Source: Planctomycetota bacterium
Lineage (GTDB): Bacteria > Planctomycetota > UBA8108 > SXIK01
Assembly: GCA_016209535.1 (NCBI GenBank)
Contig: JACQVW010000828.1
Span: 1 to 35,248 of the forward strand
Direction: 5' to 3'
Length of the DNA stretch: 35,248 bases
Shown: positions 1-9,102 of the stretch, in pieces
How the letters are laid out: the number at the start of each line of letters is the position of its first letter
Position numbering within the stretch: position 1 is the stretch's first letter
Translations under genes and position numbers: made by a program
The notes under the pieces: generated by a model
The model's database searches: none
Told to the model about the DNA's origin: nothing
Seen by the model: the letters and a program-made list of their open reading frames with translations, nothing else

Positions 1-86
1 AGGTGCGCCGGCTCATCGCGGAGTACTCCGGCGTGAGGGAGTACACCGAGGACGTGAGCTTCATCCGGGACCTGGGGATCGACTGA
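1..86 (+). CDS. 3' end of an unidentified CDS (partial)
   Basis: Open frame from position 3 (VRRLIAEYSGVREYTEDVSFIRDLGID*) ending at TGA 84-86; 5' end is outside the window. Confidence 0.55.
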   Translation, partial: VRRLIAEYSGVREYTEDVSFIRDLGID

Positions 87-109
87 GCCCGGGCCGGGAG
101 TCGGCCCTC

Positions 110-529
110 ATGACGGAGCGCGACGTCCTCAGCGCCTTCGCCGACGACCTGGAGCGCTTCCGGGACGGCGAGCTCGGCGCGGACGAGGTGCGGGCGAGGT
201 ACTGGAAGGCGGGCCTGCCCGCGCAGATCGCCAAGGCCATGCCGTGGGTGGAGCACTTCGTGGCGGACGCCGACCTACGGGCAAAGGATCCGGGCTACAG
301 GCGGATGCAGGAGGAATGCCTGCGCGAGCTGGTCCTCCACCTGCGCCGGGGCACACCGGCCAGCGAGCTGCCCTGCATCTCGTTCCTCAGGCCTCCACGC
401 CGGACGCGGCGCGCTGGGACGGCGATCTCCGCCATGCTGCTGAAGAGGCACGACTTCTGGATCACGGTCGCGCTCGTCCTCTCCGCAGCGGCCCTTCTCG
501 CCGCAGTGGCTGTCCTCCACCGGACGTAG
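110..529 (+). CDS. small hypothetical protein with a C-terminal transmembrane segment
   Basis: 139-aa ORF directly downstream of the previous stop; C-terminal hydrophobic helix FWITVALVLSAAALLAAVAVL. The larger overlapping 244..4410 ORF starts inside it but has a better start at 637. Confidence 0.6.
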   Translation: MTERDVLSAFADDLERFRDGELGADEVRARYWKAGLPAQIAKAMPWVEHFVADADLRAKDPGYRRMQEECLRELVLHLRRGTPASELPCISFLRPPRRTRRAGTAISAMLLKRHDFWITVALVLSAAALLAAVAVLHRT

Positions 530-636
530 CCGGGCCTGCGCCTACGGTCGGAAGGGCTGGATCGTTCCCCCCCGGGGCAGGCTGGGCCCGAAACGACGCT
601 TGGAGGGCGAAAACCAACCCCCCAGGAGGCTCAGCC

Positions 637-3600
637 ATGTCCCCACGCGTCGTTCTCTCCACCTCGGTCTTCCTCGTCGTCTCGGTCGCGTCCCAGGCCC
701 GTGGAGCCGACCAGTTCCTCCGCGGCGACTCCAACGCCGATGGGCAGGCCGACATCTCGGATTCGCTCCACATGCTCGGGTGCCTCTTCCTCGGGAAGGA
801 GTGCCCGCAGTGCCGCGACGCGGCCGACGTCAACGACGACGGCGTCTTCGAAATCACGGACCCCATCGCGCTCCTCAACTACCTCTTCCAGGGCGGGAAG
901 CCCCCCGCGGCGCCTTTCCCCCGCTGCGGGCCCGACCCGACGGGCGACCGGCTCGACTGCGGGTCCTATCCCGGCTGCGCGGAGCCGGACCCCGAGGGCC
1001 GGCCCGAGGGCGAGACCGCGATCACCCCGACCCCCGAGGACCAGGAAGGCGAGAAGCCCCTCGGACCCACGGCGCTCGATGAGACGCCCGGCTCGACGGG
1101 CCTCATCGAGGTCCACGTGACCGTCGAGGCGCCCGGCGTGGAGGCGGCGATCCTCGGGATCGAGTCCGTCCAGGCCTTGCCCGCCGCCGGCGCGCCGGTC
1201 TCCTGCCTCGAGAGCCTGCTCGAGGTCCGCCTCGACGCGACCCACCTGGTCGAGGCGCTCCCCTCGCGAGACGCTCCCCCCGGCGCGTACGCCGCGCTCG
1301 AGATCGACCTGTCGAGCGTGCGGACCATCTCCGGCGAGGCCAGGGCAGAGCTCGAGGCGGGGAGCCTGAGGGCCGCCCTGCCGGCGGGCACGCAGGTCGT
1401 CACGGGGCAGAAGACCGCGGTGCTCCTGACGGTCCACGTGCTGCCCGCCGGCCTGCGGGCCGCGGCCGCGCTGCTCCCGGCGCCGCTCCCGGTCGAGATC
1501 TCGCCGGCCCAGCTCGCCGCGCTCGAGGGGCTCCGGTCGCGCTCCGCCGCGCCCTTCGCGGCCCAGCTCGACGCCGCGAGCAGGGTGCCCAGGGTCCTCG
1601 AGGGCTCCTGGGACGCCGGCGCGACCGGCCGGCTGCTCCCCACCCGCGCCGTCGCGTTCCTCGAGTCGAACCGGGCGCTCTTCCGCCTCGGCGACCTGGA
1701 CCGCTTCGAGGTCGTCTCGCAGAGGACCTCGCGCCGCGGGGACGCCAGGCTCCGCCTCCGTCAGCTCCACGACGGCGTCCCCGTCGAGGGCGCGGACGTG
1801 GTCGTCCACGTGGCGGGCGGCGCCATCACCTTCGTGAACGGCAGCCTCGTGCCGGACCTGAAAGTCCCGGCGCGGCCGAGCCTGAGCCCCGACGACGCCA
1901 CGGCCATCGCCCGGCGCCACCTCATGAGCCGGTTCCGGGCCGTGGCGATCCTCGAGCTCGAGCCGCCGCGGCTCGCGGTCTACTCCTCGAGCCTCCACCT
2001 GCCACGGGGCGCCGATCCGGTCGCCGCGCTCGCGTGGGTCGCCGGCGTGCGCACGGCGCGGCCCGCGGGCCACTGGCGGATCTTCGTGGACGCGGCGAAG
2101 GGGGAAGTCCTCCACGCGGAGAACGACGTCCTGCCGATCATCCCCGTCGATGCCTACGACGCCAACGACAGCGAGGACACGAGCGACCACGACAAGTGGT
2201 ACGAGGACGATGAGAAGATCAAGACGGGCAGCGCGCCCGCCGATGTCGCCAGCGCGCGGCTCTTCGCGCACAACTTCTACCTCTACCTGAGCTCCACTTT
2301 CGGCATCGACAGCATCGACGACGGCGGCATGAAGATGACCGCGAGGGCGTACGACCCCCTCGCCCAGGGCTTGAACGCCTGCTGGGACTGCCGCTCCGAC
2401 CAGACCATCTACCTCCCCGGCTGGGTGACCTCCGACGTCGTAGGGCACGAGTTCGGCCACGGCATCGTCGAGAAGCTGGGCGGAGGCCTCAAGACCGGCG
2501 TCCAGGCGAAGACCCTCAACGAGTTCCACGCCGACGCCTTCTCGGAGCTCCTCGACTACTGGATGGAGGACGACTGCAACTGGAAGGTCGGCCTCGACAA
2601 GTGGGGGAACGCCGTCCCGACGAATTCCGGCTACGTCCGGGACATGGCGAACCCGTCCATCAGCCACATCAAGGATTTCAACTGGGGGACCACAAGCCCC
2701 TACGTGAACATCGGGATCCCGAGCAAGGTGATCTACCTCCTCGCCGATGGCGGGACCCACAACGGGGTCTCGGTGGCCGCGATCGGCAAGGAGAAGACCC
2801 AGCAGCTCCTCTTCGCGACCCTGACCGACAGCGGGCTCTCCAGCTCCGCGACCTTCGAGGAGTACCGCGCGGTGATGCTCCGGACCTGCCAGCTCCTGAT
2901 CGGGGACTTCGGCATCACCTCCTCCGATTGCCGGCAGGTGTACCGCGCCTGGGCCTCGGTGGGCCTCGCCGCGCTCGTCCAGCCCATCGCCGGCGCGGTC
3001 AACGAGGAGAACGACCGGTTCGGCACCGCGCTCGCCTCGGGCGACTTCAACGGCGACGGCTACGAGGACCTCGCGGTCGGGGCGCCCCTCGAGGACTACT
3101 CGGGCGGCGACGACACGGGCGTGGTCTTCGTCTTCTTCGGCTCGGCCTCCGGTTTGACGCCGTCGGGCGCCGAGATCATCGCCCAGAGCCACATCGGCGG
3201 CGGGGCGAACGCCGACGGCGACGAGCTCGGCTCGACGCTCGCGGTCGGCGACTTCGACGCCGACGGCTACGACGACCTCGCCCTGGGCTTGCCTAGGAAG
3301 GACGTCTCGGGATCGTCCAACGCCGGCATGGTGAAGGTCTGCTACGGCAGGAGCTGGGGCTTCATGAAGGACGGCGCCGTGACCGCCTGGGAAGGCTTCC
3401 ACCAGGGCTATGCCGACGGCAGTCTCGAGCCGGGCGATGAGTTCGGCCGTTCCCTGGCCGCCGGCGACTTCAACGGGAACGGCGTCGACGACCTGGCCGT
3501 CGGCATCCCCCAGGAGGACATCGGCAGCGTGGCGGACTCCGGGCTCGTCAACGTCTTCTACGGGAAGGCGGGCGAGGGCTTGATCCGCACGGACGGGACG

Positions 3601-4410
3601 ATGAGCTGGGAGTCCATCTCGCAGACGCTGGTCGGCGCCGCCAACGAGGCCGGCGACCGCTTCGGCTGGTCTCTGGCGGCGGGCAACTTCGACGGCGACG
3701 CGTACGCTGACCTCGCCATCGGCGTGCCGCACGAGGACGTGGGCAGCGAGGACGATGCCGGGGTCGTGAACGTCGCGTACGGCTCGAGCCAGGGGCTCGT
3801 CCAGGCAGGGCCCTCCATGAAGTGGGAGCGGCTCACGCAAGCCTACGCGGACGCGACGGTCGAGGGCGGCGACCACTTCGCCTACGCGCTCGCGGCCGGA
3901 GACTTCAACGGCGACGAGCGGGATGACCTCGCGGTCGGCTCCCCGCACGAGGACTTCGACGGCAAGTCCAACCCCGGGAACGTGATCGTCTTCTACGGAT
4001 CGGGGGCCGGGCTCTATCCCGTGAGCTACGAGCGCTTCGACCAGTCCGTCCTCCAGGCATCTCCCGAGTCGGGCGACGAATTCGGCCTGGTCCTCGCCTC
4101 CGGCAACCTCAACGGCGATGACTTCGACGAGCTCGTCCTCGGGGTCCCCTACGAGAACTACGGCGGCTTCACGGACAACGGCCTGGTCATGGTGCTCTGG
4201 GGCAAGGCCGGCGGCATCCTGCCCGCGAGCTGGCAGTGGTACAGCCAGAGCTTCGTCGGAGGAGCCGAAGAGAGCAACGACCGCTTCGGGTGGGCGCTCG
4301 CCGCGGGAGACTTCGACGGCGACGGCCGCGACGACCTCGCCGCGAGCGCTCCCTGGGAGGACTTCCCGGAGGCTGCGAACGCGGGCGCGGTGTACCTCAA
4401 CTCGTACTGA
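637..4410 (+). CDS. secreted M4 (thermolysin-like) metallopeptidase with N-terminal dockerin-like module, FTP-like propeptide and seven FG-GAP repeats
   Basis: ATG at 637 with upstream aggagg; signal peptide MSPRVVLSTSVFLVVSVASQARGA; dockerin-like GDSNADGQADISDSLHMLGCLFLG...DVNDDGVFEITDPIALLNYLF; zinc motif VVGHEFGHGIVEKLGG (HExxH) followed by NEFHADAF (third ligand plus Asp); seven repeats of the form DRFGxxLAxGDFNGDGxDDLAVGxPxED. Confidence 0.92.
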   Translation: MSPRVVLSTSVFLVVSVASQARGADQFLRGDSNADGQADISDSLHMLGCLFLGKECPQCRDAADVNDDGVFEITDPIALLNYLFQGGKPPAAPFPRCGPDPTGDRLDCGSYPGCAEPDPEGRPEGETAITPTPEDQEGEKPLGPTALDETPGSTGLIEVHVTVEAPGVEAAILGIESVQALPAAGAPVSCLESLLEVRLDATHLVEALPSRDAPPGAYAALEIDLSSVRTISGEARAELEAGSLRAALPAGTQVVTGQKTAVLLTVHVLPAGLRAAAALLPAPLPVEISPAQLAALEGLRSRSAAPFAAQLDAASRVPRVLEGSWDAGATGRLLPTRAVAFLESNRALFRLGDLDRFEVVSQRTSRRGDARLRLRQLHDGVPVEGADVVVHVAGGAITFVNGSLVPDLKVPARPSLSPDDATAIARRHLMSRFRAVAILELEPPRLAVYSSSLHLPRGADPVAALAWVAGVRTARPAGHWRIFVDAAKGEVLHAENDVLPIIPVDAYDANDSEDTSDHDKWYEDDEKIKTGSAPADVASARLFAHNFYLYLSSTFGIDSIDDGGMKMTARAYDPLAQGLNACWDCRSDQTIYLPGWVTSDVVGHEFGHGIVEKLGGGLKTGVQAKTLNEFHADAFSELLDYWMEDDCNWKVGLDKWGNAVPTNSGYVRDMANPSISHIKDFNWGTTSPYVNIGIPSKVIYLLADGGTHNGVSVAAIGKEKTQQLLFATLTDSGLSSSATFEEYRAVMLRTCQLLIGDFGITSSDCRQVYRAWASVGLAALVQPIAGAVNEENDRFGTALASGDFNGDGYEDLAVGAPLEDYSGGDDTGVVFVFFGSASGLTPSGAEIIAQSHIGGGANADGDELGSTLAVGDFDADGYDDLALGLPRKDVSGSSNAGMVKVCYGRSWGFMKDGAVTAWEGFHQGYADGSLEPGDEFGRSLAAGDFNGNGVDDLAVGIPQEDIGSVADSGLVNVFYGKAGEGLIRTDGTMSWESISQTLVGAANEAGDRFGWSLAAGNFDGDAYADLAIGVPHEDVGSEDDAGVVNVAYGSSQGLVQAGPSMKWERLTQAYADATVEGGDHFAYALAAGDFNGDERDDLAVGSPHEDFDGKSNPGNVIVFYGSGAGLYPVSYERFDQSVLQASPESGDEFGLVLASGNLNGDDFDELVLGVPYENYGGFTDNGLVMVLWGKAGGILPASWQWYSQSFVGGAEESNDRFGWALAAGDFDGDGRDDLAASAPWEDFPEAANAGAVYLNSY

Positions 4411-4472
4411 TGAACTGTGGACGGATAGCGCCGAGGGGGCCCACCGCCGCCTCGGCGAGCCCAGCGTTGCCG

Positions 4473-4517
4473 GCCGCCCGGTCGAGAGGCCTGCTCTCGT
4501 CCGGGCGGCTCGGCTTT
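4473..4517 (+). terminator. intrinsic (Rho-independent) type terminator downstream of the metallopeptidase gene
   Basis: GCCGCCCGGTCGAGAG (4473-4488), loop GCCTG, CTCTCGTCCGGGCGGC (4494-4509): 16-bp stem with one mismatch, followed by TCGGCTTTT. Confidence 0.75.
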
Positions 4518-4572
4518 TCCCCGCCCCCATGGCCGCCCCACGGTCCGGCGCCGCGCGCCGCGATCGCGCGCC

Positions 4573-4602
4573 TTGACGCCGCATCTCCCGCCCGGAGACA
4601 AT
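4573..4602 (+). promoter_or_regulatory. candidate sigma70-like promoter for the MFS/GH13 operon
   Basis: TTGACG (4573-4578), 18 bp, GACAAT (4597-4602), between the terminator and the ATG at 4675. Confidence 0.4.
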
Positions 4603-4674
4603 CCCAGCCTCGGTCGCCGCGAGGGGCCGCGTCTCGCGCGGCGGCCACGGTAGGGCCCTCCGGAGGACGCCTCC

Positions 4675-5997
4675 ATGCAAAAACCACCGCTCACCTTCTG
4701 GCAGATCTGGAACATGAGCTTCGGCTTCCTCGGGATCCAGTTCGGCTGGGGGCTCCAGATGGCCAACATGAGCCCGATCTACGAGTACCTCGGCGCGAAG
4801 CCGGACGAGCTCCCGATCCTGTGGCTCGCGGCGCCGCTCACGGGGCTCATCGTGCAGCCCATCATCGGCCACATGAGCGACCGCACCTGGGGCCGGCTCG
4901 GCCGCAGGCGGCCGTACTTCCTCACGGGCGCCATCTTGAGCTCCGCCGCCCTCGTCCTCATGCCAAACTCCTCGGCCCTCTGGATGGCCGCGGGGCTCCT
5001 CTGGGTCCTCGATGCCTCGATCAACGTGAGCATGGAGCCCTTCCGCGCCTACGTCGCGGACCTCCTGCCGGAAGAGCAGCGCACCCGGGGCTTCGCCATG
5101 CAGAGCGTCTTCATCGGCCTCGGCGCCGTCGTCGCCTCGGCGCTGCCCTGGCTCATGACCTGGCTCGGCGTCGAGGACTCGCCGGGCGGCGGGGCGATCC
5201 CGCGGACCGTGAGGCTCTCCTTCTACATCGGCGCCGCGGCGTTCCTCGGGGCCGTGCTCTGGACCGTCCTGAGCTCGCGGGAGTATCCCCCGGAGGACAT
5301 GGAGGCGTTCCGGAGGTTGAAGGCGGAGGGCGGATCGGGCCTCGAGCGCCTCCTGGCGCTCCTCCGGGAGATCCTCCGGGGGATCGCCGAGATGCCTCGG
5401 ACGATGCGGCAGCTCGCGGCGGTCCAGTTCTTCACCTGGCTCGGGCTCTTCTGCATGTGGCTCTTCTTCGGCGTCGCCGTGGCCCGCGACGTCCTCGGGG
5501 CGCCCGACGAGAAATCCCCGCTCTTCAAGGAGGGGACCGAGTGGGGCGGGCTCTGCTTCGCCTTCTACTCGCTCGTCTGCTTCGGCTTCTCCTTCGTGCT
5601 CCCGTGGATCGCCCGCGCCTGGGGGCGCAAGCGGACGCACTGCCTCTGCCTCCTCTGCGGCGCGGCGGGCCTCCTCTCGGTGGCGGTCATCGGCGAGAAG
5701 CATCTGCTGCTCCTCTCGATGGCGGGCGTGGGCATCGCGTGGGCGAGCATCGTCTCCATGCCCTACGCGATCCTCTCGGGCTCCATCCCGCCGGCGAGGA
5801 CGGGGCTCTACATGGGGATCTTCAACTTCTTCATCGTGATCCCCGAGATCTGCGCATCGCTGGGCCTGGGCTGGGTCATGGAGCACGTGCTCGGGCAGAG
5901 CCGCGTCGCGGGCGTGGTGGCGGGGGGCGGGTCGCTCGTGGTCGCTGCGCTCTTGACCCTGCGCGTGCGGGACGCGGCGGAGAAGGGGGCGACATGA
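4675..5997 (+). CDS. MFS transporter, SLC45/sugar-transporter-like
   Basis: 440-aa polytopic protein; N-terminal [34 protein letters not shown] and loop [22 protein letters not shown] typical of sugar:cation MFS permeases; GGAGG just upstream of the ATG. Confidence 0.88.
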   Translation: MQKPPLTFWQIWNMSFGFLGIQFGWGLQMANMSPIYEYLGAKPDELPILWLAAPLTGLIVQPIIGHMSDRTWGRLGRRRPYFLTGAILSSAALVLMPNSSALWMAAGLLWVLDASINVSMEPFRAYVADLLPEEQRTRGFAMQSVFIGLGAVVASALPWLMTWLGVEDSPGGGAIPRTVRLSFYIGAAAFLGAVLWTVLSSREYPPEDMEAFRRLKAEGGSGLERLLALLREILRGIAEMPRTMRQLAAVQFFTWLGLFCMWLFFGVAVARDVLGAPDEKSPLFKEGTEWGGLCFAFYSLVCFGFSFVLPWIARAWGRKRTHCLCLLCGAAGLLSVAVIGEKHLLLLSMAGVGIAWASIVSMPYAILSGSIPPARTGLYMGIFNFFIVIPEICASLGLGWVMEHVLGQSRVAGVVAGGGSLVVAALLTLRVRDAAEKGAT

Positions 5998-7925
5998 GCC
6001 GGGCGTACCTCAGGCTCTTCGAGATCCGCCGGCTCCTCCCGCTCGGCCTCCTCAGCGCGCTCGCCGCGCTCGCCGCACCCGCCGCGGCCGCGCCGGTGGC
6101 CGCCGCACCGCCCGAGGTCCTCAAGGTGGAGCCGCCGGGGTGGTGGGCCGAGCACTCGATCCGCCCGGTGCGGGTCCTCATCTCGGGCCGCGGGCTCGAG
6201 GGGGCCCGCGTCCAGGCGCGGGCCGGCGTCCGGACCGGAGAGGCGCGGGCGAGCGCCCGCGGGACCTACCTCTTCGTCGACGTGCACCTCGATCCGGGCT
6301 TGCGGCCCGGGCCCGCGCCCCTCGAGGTCGCGACGGCCGGAGGGAAGGCCCTGGCGCCCTTCGAGGTCCTCGCGCCCCTCCCTCGCGACGGCCGCTTCCA
6401 GGGGTTCTCGCCCGACGACGTGATCTACCTCCTCATGCCGGACCGCTTCTCGAACGGCGACCCCTCGAACGACGACCCGCCGCACTCGAAGGGGCTCCTC
6501 GACCGGACGAAGGGCCGCTACTACCACGGCGGGGACCTCCAGGGCGTGATCCAGCGGCTCCCGTACTTGAAGGACCTGGGCGTCACCGCGCTCTGGCTCA
6601 ACCCCGTTTACGACAACGCCGATCGCCTGAACGAGCGCGAGAAGTACGACGGCCTCGCGATCACGGACTACCACGGCTACGGCGCGGTGGACTTCTACGC
6701 CGTCGACGAGCACCTGGGCGACGTCGCGAAGCTCCGCGAGCTCGTCGACGAGGCGCACCGGGCGGGCATCAAGGTGATCCAGGACCAGGTCACGAACCAC
6801 ACGGGCCCCTACCACCCGTGGGTGAAGGACCCGCCCACGGAGACGTGGCTCCACGGGAGCGAGGCCTCCCACCTCGCCAACGCGTGGCAGGTCTGGACCA
6901 TCCCCGATCCCCACGCGACCCCGGAGCTGCGGAAAGCGACCCTCGACGGCTGGTTCATCGACATCCTGCCCGACTTGAACCAGGACGACCCCGAGGTCGA
7001 GCGCTACCTGATCCAGAACACGCTCTGGTGGATCGGCGTCACGGGGATCGACGGGATCCGCATGGACACCCTGCCCTACGTGCCGCGATCGTTCTGGTCG
7101 CGGTGGATGGCCGCGATCCGGCGCGAGCACCCGAGCCTCCGCGTCCTCGGCGAGACCTGGGACGGCGACCCCGCAGTCGTGAGCTTCTTCCAGGGCGGCG
7201 CGGCGCGCCACGACGGGATCGACACGGGCATCGACGCGCTGTTCGACTTCCCGCTCTTCTACCGGGTGCGCGGGTGCTTCGCCGAGGGGAAGCCGCTCCG
7301 CGACCTCGCCTCGTGCCTGGCCATGGACCGGCTCTACCCCGACCCGGACCTGCTCGTGACCTTCCTCGGCCTCCACGACGTGCCGCGGTTCCTGAACGAG
7401 AAGGGAGCGAGCGCGGCGCGGCTCCAGCTCGCCTTCACGTTCCTCATGACGGCGCGGGGCATTCCGCTGGTCTACTACGGCGACGAGATCGGCCTGCGGG
7501 GCGGAGGCGACCCCGACAACCGCCGCGACTTCCCGGGCGGGTGGCCCGGCGACCCGCGCAGCGCCTTCGAGGCGGCGGGGAGGACCGCCGAGGAGGAGGA
7601 GATCCTCGGCCACCTTCGCAAGCTCGCACGCCTCCGCGCCGCCCTGGAGCCCCTGCGGCGCGGCTCCACCGTGAACCTCTACGCCGGCGAGAGCCTCTAC
7701 GCCTTCGCCCGCGCCACCGAGGGCGAGGCCGCCGTCGTGCTCCTGAGCTCCGGCGAGAGGCCGCGCGAGGCGGACATCCCCCTCGGGCCCCTGCGCCTCG
7801 CCGCCGGAGCCGCCCTCGAGGACCGGCTGGGCGCGGCGCCGCCGGCCCGCGTCGAGGCGGGGCGCCTGCGCGCGAGCGTGCCGGCCGTCGGCGGAGCCGT
7901 CTACGCGGCGCGGCGCGAGAGGTGA
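5994..7925 (+). CDS. GH13 alpha-amylase family enzyme, cyclomaltodextrinase/neopullulanase-like, with signal peptide
   Basis: ATGA overlap with the MFS stop; N-terminal domain PPGWWAEHSIRPVRVLISGRGL; GH13 regions VTNHTGPYHPWVKDPP, GIDGIRMDTLPYVP (nucleophile), LRVLGETWDGD (acid/base) and FLGLHDVPRFLNE. Confidence 0.92.
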   Translation: MSRAYLRLFEIRRLLPLGLLSALAALAAPAAAAPVAAAPPEVLKVEPPGWWAEHSIRPVRVLISGRGLEGARVQARAGVRTGEARASARGTYLFVDVHLDPGLRPGPAPLEVATAGGKALAPFEVLAPLPRDGRFQGFSPDDVIYLLMPDRFSNGDPSNDDPPHSKGLLDRTKGRYYHGGDLQGVIQRLPYLKDLGVTALWLNPVYDNADRLNEREKYDGLAITDYHGYGAVDFYAVDEHLGDVAKLRELVDEAHRAGIKVIQDQVTNHTGPYHPWVKDPPTETWLHGSEASHLANAWQVWTIPDPHATPELRKATLDGWFIDILPDLNQDDPEVERYLIQNTLWWIGVTGIDGIRMDTLPYVPRSFWSRWMAAIRREHPSLRVLGETWDGDPAVVSFFQGGAARHDGIDTGIDALFDFPLFYRVRGCFAEGKPLRDLASCLAMDRLYPDPDLLVTFLGLHDVPRFLNEKGASAARLQLAFTFLMTARGIPLVYYGDEIGLRGGGDPDNRRDFPGGWPGDPRSAFEAAGRTAEEEEILGHLRKLARLRAALEPLRRGSTVNLYAGESLYAFARATEGEAAVVLLSSGERPREADIPLGPLRLAAGAALEDRLGAAPPARVEAGRLRASVPAVGGAVYAARRER

Positions 7926-7941
7926 GCGCGGGCGGGGGTTG

Positions 7942-7970
7942 CTGACTCCGCGCCGCGCCGCGTTTACAAT
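7942..7970 (+). promoter_or_regulatory. weak candidate promoter upstream of the aldo/keto reductase
   Basis: TACAAT (7965-7970) with CTGACT (7942-7947) 17 bp upstream, in an otherwise very GC-rich stretch ~50 bp before ATG 8020. Confidence 0.3.
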
Positions 7971-8019
7971 GCCGCTCACCGGTATGGCCCACGAGGACAC
8001 GAAACCAGGGAGACCTGCC

Positions 8020-9102
8020 ATGGAGAAGAAAGACCTGTCGCGCCGCAAGTTCCTCAAGCTCTCCGCCGCAGGGGCCGCCGCCGTGCCCCTCGCCACGGTC
8101 CCCGCCGAGGCCGCGCCGCCCGGAGGGGTCCCGCCGGCCGCCGTGGCCGCCGCGCCCGCCGAGCAGGACTTGCCGCTGGGCGCGCCCGAGACGGTGGAGA
8201 GGCGGAACGGCATCCCCTACAGGGCCTTCGGCAAGACCGGCGTCAAGGTCTCGATCCTCGGGGTCGGAGGCTACCACGTCGGCGTGCCGCCCTCGGGGGA
8301 GGAGGCGACCGCCATCATGCGCCGGGCCATCGACGAGGGGCTCAACTTCTTCGACAACGCCTGGGAGTACCACCAGGGCCAGAGCGAGGTCCGCATGGGG
8401 AACGCCCTCCAGGGCGGCTACCGGGAGAAGGCATTCCTCATGACGAAGGTCTGCGCCCGCGACCGGGACGGCGCCATGAAGCAGCTCGAGGAGAGCCTCC
8501 GCCGCCTCAAGACGGACCGCATCGACCTTTGGCAGTTCCACGAGTGCAACTACGACAACGACGCGGACTGGATCTTCTCGAAGGACGGCGCGATCCACGC
8601 CGCCGTGGAGGCGAAGGAGCAGGGGAAGGTCCGCTTCATCGGCTTCACGGGGCACAAGTCGCCCCACATCCACCTCAAGATGCTCGCCCAGGACTTCCCG
8701 TGGGACGCGGCCCAGATGCCGCTGAACGTCATGGACGCCCACTACCGCAGCTTCGCGCGGCAGGTGGTGCCGGTCCTCAACGGGCGGGGCATGGGCATCG
8801 TCGGCATGAAGCCCCTGGGCGGGAACGGGAGCATCCCCCAGCGCGGCGGCGTCACCGTCGAGGAGTGCTTCCGCTACGTCTGGAACCTGAAGATCCCCGT
8901 GTGCCTCTCGGGCATGGACTCCGAGAAGGTCCTCCTGGAGAACATCGGCTTCGCGCGCCGGTGGAAGCCCGAGGGCGCCGAGGCGATCGCCTCGATCCTC
9001 GGGAAGGTGAGGGACCCCGCCGGGGACGGCCGCTTCGAACGCTTCAAGTCGACGCAGGACTTCGACTCGACGGTGCACAAGAAGCAGCACGAGCTGGGGT
9101 AG
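8020..9102 (+). CDS. aldo/keto reductase with Tat signal peptide
   Basis: MEKKDLSRRKFLKLSAAGAAAVPLA twin-arginine signal; IPYRAFGKTGVKVSILGVGGYHVG; EGLNFFDNAWEYHQGQSE; FLMTKVCARD; IDLWQFHECNY. Confidence 0.9.
   Translation: MEKKDLSRRKFLKLSAAGAAAVPLATVPAEAAPPGGVPPAAVAAAPAEQDLPLGAPETVERRNGIPYRAFGKTGVKVSILGVGGYHVGVPPSGEEATAIMRRAIDEGLNFFDNAWEYHQGQSEVRMGNALQGGYREKAFLMTKVCARDRDGAMKQLEESLRRLKTDRIDLWQFHECNYDNDADWIFSKDGAIHAAVEAKEQGKVRFIGFTGHKSPHIHLKMLAQDFPWDAAQMPLNVMDAHYRSFARQVVPVLNGRGMGIVGMKPLGGNGSIPQRGGVTVEECFRYVWNLKIPVCLSGMDSEKVLLENIGFARRWKPEGAEAIASILGKVRDPAGDGRFERFKSTQDFDSTVHKKQHELG

Noticed and set aside
631-5886. 1751-aa minus-strand ORF
   Set aside because: Antisense shadow ORF across the well-supported metallopeptidase and MFS genes; low-complexity R/E/D/V-rich translation typical of high-GC third-position bias.
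5808-8213. 801-aa minus-strand ORF
   Set aside because: Antisense shadow of the GH13 gene with no recognisable motifs.
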